This document shows, piece after piece, positions 1-5,810 of a stretch of DNA of 6,269 bases. Position numbers and translations under genes: made by a program. Each line of letters starts with the position of its first letter. The first letter of the stretch is position 1. The notes beneath the pieces were generated by a model. The model did no database searches. It had not been told where the DNA came from and saw nothing but the letters and a program-made list of their open reading frames with translations. Origin of the DNA: Chroococcidiopsidaceae cyanobacterium CP_BM_RX_35 (GTDB lineage: Bacteria > Cyanobacteriota > Cyanobacteriia > Cyanobacteriales > Chroococcidiopsidaceae); NCBI GenBank assembly GCA_019242465.1, contig JAFAVL010000491.1:1-6269 (forward strand), written 5' to 3'.

Positions 1-1
1 C

Positions 2-403
2 AAAGAAAATGAAGCAGAAGGATGCGTAAACAAGCGAAGTAATCGTAGAGCCAATATACCCAAATCCTGCCCCCCGTGTTAATAAATCCATATCGATGTT
101 GTACTTGGAGGCGTAGTACGCAATCGGGATACCTGTCAGAAAAATGATGAGGGCTGATACAAAAATTGCCCAGAAAGAATTAGAAAATCCAGAGCTAATG
201 GCGATGGAACCGCCAATCGCAAAATCTGCTAGGTAAGATATGCCGCCCAATGCCGCATTAGCTACGGTGTACTCAGACCATCTTCTAAAAGATATTGGAG
301 CATAACGTAATGAATAGTCCTCCAATATTTCGTTGTTAACCCAGGTATTGTATTTCCTCCTAGATTTCGGAGTTCCTACAGTAATAGGTTCTTTTTGAGA
401 CAT
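2..403 (-). CDS. NCS1-family permease-like membrane protein, N-terminal part (possible permease-histidine kinase), cut by window edge
   Basis: An open reading frame starts at ATG (403-401) and continues without a stop to the left edge, giving 134 visible residues. A hydrophilic N-terminus of about 45 residues (including YNTWVNNEILEDYSLRYAP at 18-36) is followed by hydrophobic spans near 48-70, 75-97 and 115-134. Between the last two lies DMDLLTRGAGFGYIGSTIT (104-122), which resembles the conserved loop of NCS1 (cytosine/purine/allantoin) transporters. From family knowledge, this particular N-terminal style also occurs in large proteins where the permease part is fused to a histidine kinase. 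The fusion is inference, since that part lies outside the window. The start is supported by TTAGG five bases upstream of the ATG and by the fit to the family N-terminus. It is divergent from the small ORF and DUF3318 gene. Membrane location is confident; the substrate is unknown. Confidence 0.85.
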   Translation of the reverse strand, partial: MSQKEPITVGTPKSRRKYNTWVNNEILEDYSLRYAPISFRRWSEYTVANAALGGISYLADFAIGGSIAISSGFSNSFWAIFVSALIIFLTGIPIAYYASKYNIDMDLLTRGAGFGYIGSTITSLVYASFCFIFF

Positions 404-626
404 ATAAACCTAATAGTAAGTTTCGTAGCGCAGCTTAGAAGGTTGGACAAGAAAGATTTGTTTCCAAATTTACAAAACCCGCTCTGAATTAAAAAAATAT
501 TAATGACATCATTTCTCAATAGTTAACATGCTTTGTATTTCTGAATTTGGCTATACATAATGCTTCTAGTTTGCAGCGATTTTTGTTATAACTTGATAAC
601 ATTTAATAATTCAAACAGTAACGAAA
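404..626. other. AT-rich divergent intergenic region
   Basis: This stretch separates the minus-strand permease-like gene from the plus-strand small ORF/DUF3318 unit and must hold the promoters of both. It is AT-rich, with a run of seven A at 491-497. Two small dyads are visible: ATTTG-TTTC-CAAAT near 456-469, and GTTAT-AACTTG-ATAAC at 585-600. No longer reading frame or RNA gene was seen. No convincing promoter facing the permease gene could be picked. Confidence 0.6.
533..561 (+). promoter_or_regulatory. candidate sigma-70-type promoter for the small ORF/DUF3318 unit
   Basis: TTGTAT (533-538) is followed after 17 bases by CATAAT (556-561), inside a TATACATAAT stretch. The -10 matches the consensus at 5 of 6 positions, but the -35 at only 3 of 6. 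A start site near 568 would give a leader of about 60 bases before the ATG at 627. TATAAC at 587-592 is an alternative -10 without a good -35. This is pattern matching only. Confidence 0.25.
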
Positions 627-737
627 ATGACAGAATCTACCTACAAATTTTCTGATTTAATGCAAGAGATATTAAGTCAGGGTTACTTCCACAGTAAGGC
701 AGTATCTGTGGCGGAGCCTTCAGTAATCTCGTCGTAA
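627..737 (+). CDS. putative 36-residue small protein or leader peptide upstream of the DUF3318 gene
   Basis: ATG at 627 opens a 36-codon frame ending in TAA at 735-737, 11 bases before the preferred ATG of the DUF3318 gene. The product begins MTESTYKFSDLMQEIL, contains an amphipathic-looking segment around residues 8-20, and ends in a Ser/Val-rich tail. It has no Cys, no signal peptide and no membrane span. No Shine-Dalgarno sequence is evident; the upstream context is AACGAAA. I do not recognise a family. The tight spacing suggests either a co-transcribed small protein or a leader whose translation affects the next gene. A chance frame of 36 codons in AT-rich DNA is also quite possible. Confidence 0.35.
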   Translation: MTESTYKFSDLMQEILSQGYFHSKAVSVAEPSVISS

Positions 738-748
738 AGTTGGATTTT

Positions 749-1375
749 ATGGTACTATCTAAAACCTCTATAGCTGAGGACAAAATTAGTGAATATCAAC
801 GTCTAAGAACTCTTCTGCCGAAAGAATTGCAGGGGTGGGTCACAGTTAAGGTAACAACTGAAGTCAATCCACCTATCATAAGAAGTGAGAAGGTTGATAA
901 AGTCAAAGTTGAAATTCAACTCGATCTGATTCGCTGGCAGCAGATGTCTGTACAAGAGCGAGATTTGCTATTTTGGCATGAAGTAGCCCGGATTCAGAAT
1001 AATACTGTTTACAAAGACAGATGGGAGAGGATCGTTTTAGCTGTGGCGTTGGGTAGTGCAGTCGTAGAGATCTGGGCTCATAATATTCTGCTGTTGTCAT
1101 CAGCACTGTTATTATCTGGGATGGTTGGTTACAGCATTTACCAACGCCATAGTGGTGAACGCTCTCTTCAAGAAGCAACAGCAGCCGACAGCAGCGCCAT
1201 CACGCTAGCTACTCGTTTTGGCTACACTCTACCGCAGGCATATAAAGGTCTGACTGCGGCGTTGAAAGCCTTAATTGCTCAAACACCCAAGCAACGACAA
1301 CAGACAAATTATGCAGTGCGGCTGCAAGTGCTGAAACTGAGTGCTGCCAAAGCCAAAGCTACAGTCCCACACTAG
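749..1375 (+). CDS. DUF3318-family protein, probable membrane protein of unknown function
   Basis: The product is 208 residues from ATG 749, or 211 from an in-frame TTG at 740. The ATG is preferred because conserved sequence begins only about ten residues later and GGA lies four bases before it; neither start has a strong ribosome site. Family hallmarks I recognise (numbered from the TTG) are RLRTLLPKELQGWV (21-34), EVNPPIIRSE (41-50), VEIQLDLIRW (57-66), LLFWHEVARIQ (77-87) and LATRFGYTLPQAYKGL (156-171). Two hydrophobic stretches (about 96-111 and 115-134) look like a membrane hairpin, leaving a basic, Ala/Lys-rich C-terminus (about 179-208) probably in the cytoplasm. The HE in FWHEVAR is not a metalloprotease HExxH. 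Length is close to what I recall for the family, whose function is unknown. Its 3' end overlaps the convergent kinase gene by 17 bp, so the two transcripts would be antisense there. Confidence 0.85.
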   Translation: MVLSKTSIAEDKISEYQRLRTLLPKELQGWVTVKVTTEVNPPIIRSEKVDKVKVEIQLDLIRWQQMSVQERDLLFWHEVARIQNNTVYKDRWERIVLAVALGSAVVEIWAHNILLLSSALLLSGMVGYSIYQRHSGERSLQEATAADSSAITLATRFGYTLPQAYKGLTAALKALIAQTPKQRQQTNYAVRLQVLKLSAAKAKATVPH

Positions 1376-3677
1376 GCGAAGGGGTGGCAGTGTCTGACGG
1401 AGATGAATCAGTTGACGGCGAAGGGGTAGCAGTGTATGGCGGGGATGGCTCAGTTGATGGCGCTGGAGCAGGATTCTCTGCTGTGATACTTAACTGATAC
1501 TCCATTGGCTCTGATGCCGTCGAGACGACAACAAACTCGTAGAAACCGCTTTCTGTGAGCTGACCCGACCAAGAGAAACCATCCTCTGTCAATGTCCCTG
1601 AACTAGAGCGATCGCTTGATTCGAAGATTTTTGTCTGACCGCTAGGAGAATAGATAGAAAGGAGGATTTTAGGGTTTGTTCGCAAATTAACTTTTAATAT
1701 TTGATCTTTGGCAAGGTTGGCAATGTAAGCTTTGCCACTTGCAGGCTGAAGAATACTACTGAACGATTTGCTAGTTGTGCCGGGGGTAAAGACAACCTGT
1801 TCTAGAATTGTCCCAGATTGCATAGATTCAACTTTGTCAGCGGCGATCGCCTGCCAGACTTGACCAATTGGCGTGTGAATAAAATTTTGACCCCGTTGCT
1901 CTGGAAACAGCGCGAAAAACTGAGCATCAGTTAATTCGTTAAGAGTTTTGCTCCCAAGGTGGAGTTTGTGAATTGCTGCCACGTTGAGGTGTAGCGAATC
2001 TGTTGTGTAGCTACCAAGTTGCCCCCGAGCTGCTTCACTCAACTGCTTTTCTAAAGTATCCAGTAACCCATCAGCTGTTTTGTACCACTCTAATCGCAAG
2101 TCTGCATCTGCTGGTGCTGAAGTTAAGGGATGCTGTAAATCTGAATGTTGGCTAGAGAATATCTGGTCAACTAAGCCTCGACTGCCAAATATGAAATTCT
2201 GATCGATACCCAGCGCTTTAGTGCGCTCGAACAAGGCTTGCCGCTGTGCTAACTCTTGGGGTGGGTACTGTGCAGTTGGTGTTGGCTGAGGAGTTTGTGA
2301 TGGGGGGGATGTTTGGTCTTTAGCAGGAATAGCTTGCTGGTGGGAATGTAACCAAAAATTCGCCGCCCACCAGCCTACACCGCTAGCACCCAGCACCAAT
2401 AAGAGGATTAGTAAGATTCTTCCTGGAGTGAATGACCAACCACTGGAAGCAGGGATAGCAGCGGTAGCGAGGTGAGGTGTGTAATTCGCTCTAGCAGCAT
2501 TTCCTCCTATAGCCACCGTAGCTTGAGCTTGCGCTCTTGAGTCGCCGGAGCCGCCTCCGAACCCTTGAGTTTGCGAGAGTGTGCCGCCGGAGGTAGCTCT
2601 GGCTAACCCTTGAGCTGGCGAGAGTGTGCCGCCGGAGGGCACTTTTGTAAACCTTTGAGACAGTTTGGAAGACTGAACTGGGGCAATGCCGGAGAGAGCT
2701 TGCAAGACTTCATGGGCAGATTGGTAGCGATCGCTTGGTGTTGGAAGCAGCATCTTATCTAAAACTGCCCCAAAAGTTGAGTTCAGATTGACCTCTTGCC
2801 GCCAGTTCCAACCCAAGGTATATTCGTCGATTAGCTCTTGAGGCTCCTTGCCAGTTAACAACACTAGCACCGTTACTGCTAGAGAATATAGATCGCTGTG
2901 GGGAAAAACTAGCCCCATTTGCATCTGTTCTTGGGGCGCATAGCCCACCTTGCCCAAGAGAGTGACTGATGGAGTTGTGCTAGCTCCTGGTTGAGCATAC
3001 TGGAATGCCACTGTTGCTGCCGCTTGTTTTACACCGCCGAAGTCAATTAGCACTGGCAGGTTGTCAGAATTGCGCAACATGAGGTTATCTGGCGAGATGT
3101 CGCGATGAATCACTCCAACTGAGTGGATGTAATCCAAAACAGGCAGAAGTTGGAGCAATAATTGGTTGACCTCTAACTCGCTAAACCTCAGTCCCTGTTG
3201 TTTCCGAGCTGCCAATAAGTCGCGGTAGGTTTGACCTTCCACATAGTCTTGCACTAGAAACAGGTATGCTTTGCCATCCAGATTGACGAAGTTAACGCAG
3301 CTCCCGGAGGTTCCTCCTTTGAGAACGTTGACTCTAAACAGTTCGCGGAAACGAGGGATCTGTGGATGCTGGAGCTTGTAGAGTACACCAGCTTCACGCT
3401 CGAACAGTTCTTCCGCTTTCTGAAAGGCATATGCACCTTGAGAGACTACGGGGGCAAACTCCTTTAAGACACAGGGTTCACCGAAGCGATTAATATCCTC
3501 TGCCAAGTAGGTGCGTCCAAAACCGCCCTGCCCAAGTTGACGGACGATACGATAGCGATTGCCCAAGACTAGTCCTGGATGAATCCCTTGGCTTACCGGA
3601 ACAGCTAGTTGTTCGCCACACTGGAGGCAAAAGCGGCTACTATTTGGGTTGTCATGACCTTGGCTGCATTGGGGCAT
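1359..3677 (-). CDS. transmembrane Ser/Thr protein kinase with zinc-ribbon-like N-terminus and PPC-like ectodomain (772 aa)
   Basis: A predicted receptor-type protein kinase. The N-terminus has C4, H8, C17 and C20 (CxxxH...CxxC), a likely small metal site. The kinase domain spans about 41-328: glycine loop GQGGFG (49-54), ATP-binding K72, probable alphaC E95, catalytic HRDISPDN (191-198, D193), DFGG (212-215) and GYAPQEQ (245-251), so the catalytic residues are present. A Gly/Ser/Ala/Gln-rich linker (334-415) leads to one membrane span (about 418-441) and a Pro/Thr spacer (450-473). Residues 475-618 match the C-terminal domain of the upstream kinase. Residues 624-733 resemble a bacterial pre-peptidase C-terminal (PPC) beta domain, and 735-772 is a Pro/Ser/Thr tail. 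One-span topology puts the kinase inside and the C-terminus outside the cytoplasm. The start shares an A with the upstream stop (TAATG) and has no Shine-Dalgarno, implying coupled translation. Ligand and substrate are unknown. Confidence 0.93.
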   Translation of the reverse strand: MPQCSQGHDNPNSSRFCLQCGEQLAVPVSQGIHPGLVLGNRYRIVRQLGQGGFGRTYLAEDINRFGEPCVLKEFAPVVSQGAYAFQKAEELFEREAGVLYKLQHPQIPRFRELFRVNVLKGGTSGSCVNFVNLDGKAYLFLVQDYVEGQTYRDLLAARKQQGLRFSELEVNQLLLQLLPVLDYIHSVGVIHRDISPDNLMLRNSDNLPVLIDFGGVKQAAATVAFQYAQPGASTTPSVTLLGKVGYAPQEQMQMGLVFPHSDLYSLAVTVLVLLTGKEPQELIDEYTLGWNWRQEVNLNSTFGAVLDKMLLPTPSDRYQSAHEVLQALSGIAPVQSSKLSQRFTKVPSGGTLSPAQGLARATSGGTLSQTQGFGGGSGDSRAQAQATVAIGGNAARANYTPHLATAAIPASSGWSFTPGRILLILLLVLGASGVGWWAANFWLHSHQQAIPAKDQTSPPSQTPQPTPTAQYPPQELAQRQALFERTKALGIDQNFIFGSRGLVDQIFSSQHSDLQHPLTSAPADADLRLEWYKTADGLLDTLEKQLSEAARGQLGSYTTDSLHLNVAAIHKLHLGSKTLNELTDAQFFALFPEQRGQNFIHTPIGQVWQAIAADKVESMQSGTILEQVVFTPGTTSKSFSSILQPASGKAYIANLAKDQILKVNLRTNPKILLSIYSPSGQTKIFESSDRSSSGTLTEDGFSWSGQLTESGFYEFVVVSTASEPMEYQLSITAENPAPAPSTEPSPPYTATPSPSTDSSPSDTATPSPSVGL
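1375..1458 (-). repeat. two-copy 42-bp tandem repeat in the kinase C-terminal tail
   Basis: Copy one is 1375-1416 and copy two is 1417-1458, with 35 of 42 positions identical by my count. A further partial match follows (GGCGCTGG). Because 42 is a multiple of three, it encodes two 14-residue units (TEPSPPYTATPSPS and TDSSPSDTATPSPS) in the Pro/Ser/Thr tail. The first copy begins on the last base of the stop codon of the convergent DUF3318 gene. Confidence 0.85.
1608..1615. repeat. HIP1 octamer GCGATCGC
   Basis: Perfect GCGATCGC within AGCGATCGCT, in the PPC-like coding part of the 772-aa kinase. This palindrome is highly over-represented in many cyanobacterial genomes. Confidence 0.9.
1843..1850. 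repeat. HIP1 octamer GCGATCGC
   Basis: Perfect GCGATCGC within GGCGATCGCC, in the shared ectodomain coding part of the 772-aa kinase. Confidence 0.9.
2560..2638 (-). repeat. pair of 34-bp direct repeats in the kinase linker
   Basis: Copies lie at 2560-2593 and 2605-2638 with a 45-bp period, and 32 of 34 positions are identical. They encode the related peptides SGGTLSQTQGF and SGGTLSPAQGL just inside the membrane span of the 772-aa kinase. A weaker relative of the start of the unit (CTTGAGCTTGCGCTCTT) lies at 2523-2539. A 5-bp hairpin, CGGAG-CCGC-CTCCG (2546-2559), sits between that relative and the first copy. Confidence 0.8.
2727..2734. repeat. HIP1 octamer GCGATCGC
   Basis: Perfect GCGATCGC within AGCGATCGCT, near the end of the kinase-domain coding part of the 772-aa kinase. 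No full copy was seen in the 551-aa kinase gene. Confidence 0.9.
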
Positions 3678-3679
3678 TA
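3675..3679 (-). promoter_or_regulatory. TAATG stop/start junction coupling the two kinase genes
   Basis: On the minus strand the TAA stop of the upstream kinase (3679-3677) and the ATG of the downstream kinase (3677-3675) share one A. The bases before the ATG (CACAACATCCAG) contain no Shine-Dalgarno match, so reinitiation by terminating ribosomes is the likely way the second kinase is made. Confidence 0.8.
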
Positions 3680-5332
3680 CTGGATGTTGTGCTTAGTGCT
3701 TTGATTGACTTCATCTGAGAAAATTGCGTACCAAATTTGACCAAATGTTTCTAAATTGAGTTTTTCATCCTGTTGTTTGGGAAACAACTGTGCAAATTTT
3801 TCATCCACTTGTTTTTCCAGCTGATCCATAGTAAGACTATCCAACTGCCCTTGGTCAGCTTTCTCTTTCCAGTTCTCATAATCTTGTTGACCATAGCTAC
3901 CCAGTTTACGCCGAGCTGCCGAACTGAGTTGAGCTTGCTCTATTCGATTTAGCAAATCTTGAGCACTTTCTTCCCACTCTTGACGTAAATTTGCATCTTT
4001 TGGGACTTTTTTCAGGCTTCGTCCCCGCAAATCAGGATGTTCGTCATAAAATTGCGCATCCACTATGGTGTTAAAGAAACTTGGTTTAATGACCAGAGCT
4101 TGGCGGCGATGTAATAGTTGCTCTGTCAACTGCTGTTCTGCGGCACTGGATGGAGGCAGTAAGCGTGTTGAATGAATCACCGTATTGACCAGCGTCCAAG
4201 CATTCATGCCTAGGACTATAGCCAAGCCTGCACCAGCAACCCTAAATACCCACTTATGAAGCGAACCTGCACGGGAGATGGAAGACACCAGTACTTGAGC
4301 TGGCGCTCTTCGAGGTAAGGAGCTACCTCCGGCAGACTGTTGAGCTTGCTCAACTTCTTTGGGCAAGCCCAAATTGACAGTACGTAATTGGGAGTTGACG
4401 CTTGGTGGTGGAGTATCTGGCTGTAGATCCTGGAGGACTGCTTCAGCCCTTTGGTAGCGAGCTTCTGGTTTGTAAGCCAGCATTTTCTTCAACACCGCTT
4501 CCAGTTGGGGACTCACACTAATTTCCCTGCCCCAGAGCCAAGTCCCTTTATTGCCGTCATACAATTCTTGAGGTTCTTTGCCTGTCAGCAACACCAGTGC
4601 TGTGACTGCTAAGGCATACAAGTCACTGCTGGGAGAGGCTTCTCCTTGTTGCATCTGTTCCTGTGGAGCATAGCCCTGCTTGCCTAACCGAGTGCGCTCT
4701 AAACCAATCTGGTTAAACCAGAACATCGGAGCTGCTGTTAACTGCTTGACGCCACCAAAATCGATGAGTACTGGTTGGCAATCGCAACTTCGTAAAATCA
4801 AGTTATCAGGAGAAATATCACGGTGAATGACATTGAGAGAGTGGATATACGATAAGACAGGTAAAATCTGGCTCAGCAGTTGGCGGACTTCCACCTCGCT
4901 AAAGCTCGATCCCTGAGATTTTCGATCTTCTAACAACTGGCTATAGGTCTCACCCTCTAGATAATCCTGCACCAAGAACAGGAATGCTTGACCGCTCAGA
5001 TTAACTTGAAGCAGCTCTCGGAAAGCAGGAATCTGAGGATGCTTTAGCTGATATAATACTCGGGCTTCTCGCTCAAATAGCTCTTTGGCTTTTTGCAACT
5101 GCTCTGGTTGCCGCTCTTGAGGGGCAAAGGCTTTGAGCACACAGCTTTGGTTAGCACGGTTGATCTCTTCAGCTAAGAAGGTGCGTCCGAAGCCACCCTG
5201 CCCCAGTTGCCTGACTATACGGTAGCGATTCTCGATTGTTTGCCCAATAGCTAAGGGCAGTTGCTGACCACACTCTCCACAAAAACGGCTGTTGGGAAGG
5301 TTTTCGTGTCCTTGACTGCAATGGAGAAGCAT
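3677..5332 (-). CDS. transmembrane Ser/Thr protein kinase with zinc-ribbon-like N-terminus (551 aa)
   Basis: First gene of the kinase pair. C5, H9, C18 and C21 form the same CxxxH...CxxC motif as in its neighbour. The kinase domain covers about 36-305: glycine loop GQGGFG (44-49), K67, probable alphaC E89, HRDISPDN (170-177, D172), DFGG (191-194) and GYAPQEQ (220-226). The catalytic set is intact. A linker (306-360) precedes one membrane span at about 362-385. The remainder (390-551) is a charged helical domain with LGSY (477-480), QLFPKQ (515-520) and FGQIWYAI (530-537), homologous to 475-618 of the downstream kinase and predicted to lie outside the cytoplasm. It lacks the PPC-like domain and tail. 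The start ATG (5332-5330) is the only one that retains the ribbon; no ribosome site is visible before it. The two genes look like a tandem duplication that later diverged at the C-terminus. Confidence 0.93.
   Translation of the reverse strand: MLLHCSQGHENLPNSRFCGECGQQLPLAIGQTIENRYRIVRQLGQGGFGRTFLAEEINRANQSCVLKAFAPQERQPEQLQKAKELFEREARVLYQLKHPQIPAFRELLQVNLSGQAFLFLVQDYLEGETYSQLLEDRKSQGSSFSEVEVRQLLSQILPVLSYIHSLNVIHRDISPDNLILRSCDCQPVLIDFGGVKQLTAAPMFWFNQIGLERTRLGKQGYAPQEQMQQGEASPSSDLYALAVTALVLLTGKEPQELYDGNKGTWLWGREISVSPQLEAVLKKMLAYKPEARYQRAEAVLQDLQPDTPPPSVNSQLRTVNLGLPKEVEQAQQSAGGSSLPRRAPAQVLVSSISRAGSLHKWVFRVAGAGLAIVLGMNAWTLVNTVIHSTRLLPPSSAAEQQLTEQLLHRRQALVIKPSFFNTIVDAQFYDEHPDLRGRSLKKVPKDANLRQEWEESAQDLLNRIEQAQLSSAARRKLGSYGQQDYENWKEKADQGQLDSLTMDQLEKQVDEKFAQLFPKQQDEKLNLETFGQIWYAIFSDEVNQSTKHNIQ
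4293..4354 (-). repeat. related repeat cluster with two hairpins in the linker of the 551-aa kinase
   Basis: CTTGAGCTGGCGCTCTT starts at 4294 and differs at one base from the element at 2523-2539 in the neighbouring kinase gene. It is followed by a perfect dyad, GAGGTA-AGGAGC-TACCTC (4312-4329), then CTCCGG, then a second dyad, GTTGAGC-TT-GCTCAAC (4339-4354). In protein terms this is the juxtamembrane linker, at the same place as the repeats in the paralogue. Confidence 0.55.
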
Positions 5333-5810
5333 ATAGTATCTATCTGACGAACAATTGCAACTGAGAGCTTATTTCCAGACTCTTGTCTTCAAGATTTTTA
5401 ACTCAAGGAACGTACTCATTGGCAGACCAAAGTTTTTCGACGATTAGCTGCATCTAAAAGTTCCTAAGCCCGATAGGTATCAGTAATTTGCTGGGATGAG
5501 ATTAACTCTAGTCAAATTTACCAGCTTGACATTGACTATGGGTAAACAATCGTGTAAATTTTTACGGATTTCTAGTAACTCAGTAATTTTACTGATAGTA
5601 TATTTAGTGAGGTGATTAGGACTTATTTCATCCTAACAACCAAATAGATACCAGCGTATTTACTGTTCCAAGCGTTCCCTAGATCTCGGTTTTTAGTTAT
5701 GGATGACGAATCTTTGCTCGATTGCTTGACATGCTTGCCCCAAAAAACAAGCCCTAACTCGAATCTACATAGAAAGCGTCCGTGGGATAAGGTCAGACAT
5801 CTCACTCAAA
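5333..5810. other. gene-poor region upstream of the kinase pair
   Basis: No confident gene on either strand. It must include the promoter and leader of the minus-strand kinase unit. Visible items are a 16-bp palindrome (5580-5595), a minus-strand TATACT (5602-5597) just upstream of it, and a start-less 50-codon minus frame (5632-5480). Short ATG frames on both strands between 5623 and 5896 overlap each other and show no family features. The region may contain eroded coding sequence. Confidence 0.5.
5580..5595. promoter_or_regulatory. perfect 7-bp-arm palindrome, possible operator
   Basis: TCAGTAA-TT-TTACTGA is a perfect dyad. The 10-mer TCAGTAATTT recurs exactly 100 bp away at 5480-5489. On the minus strand, TATACT (5602-5597) lies directly upstream, so the dyad would overlap a start site driving the kinase genes if that -10 is real. 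No good -35 was found at the right distance. Role inferred only. Confidence 0.3.

Noticed and set aside
961..1000. HE in FWHEVAR as a possible metalloprotease motif in the DUF3318 protein
   Set aside because: The pattern is HExxR, not HExxH, and it is part of the conserved family sequence with no other protease signature.
903..1178. 91-codon minus-strand frame
   Set aside because: It lies entirely antisense to the well-supported DUF3318 gene and shows no family features.
2520..2640. Repeats in the kinase linker as a CRISPR array
   Set aside because: The repeats are in frame inside an intact gene, with spacers of only about 11 bp.
3254..3436. 60-codon minus-strand frame
   Set aside because: It sits inside the kinase domain coding sequence in another frame; a shadow of the kinase gene.
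5333..5360. Promoter-like TTGCAA-16-TACTAT on the minus strand before the 551-aa kinase
   Set aside because: The -10 abuts the ATG, so transcription would start inside the coding sequence and no downstream start would keep the zinc-ribbon motif.
5623..5805. 60-codon minus-strand frame upstream of the kinase pair
   Set aside because: No ribosome site, no recognisable family, low-complexity composition, and it overlaps another frame on the opposite strand.
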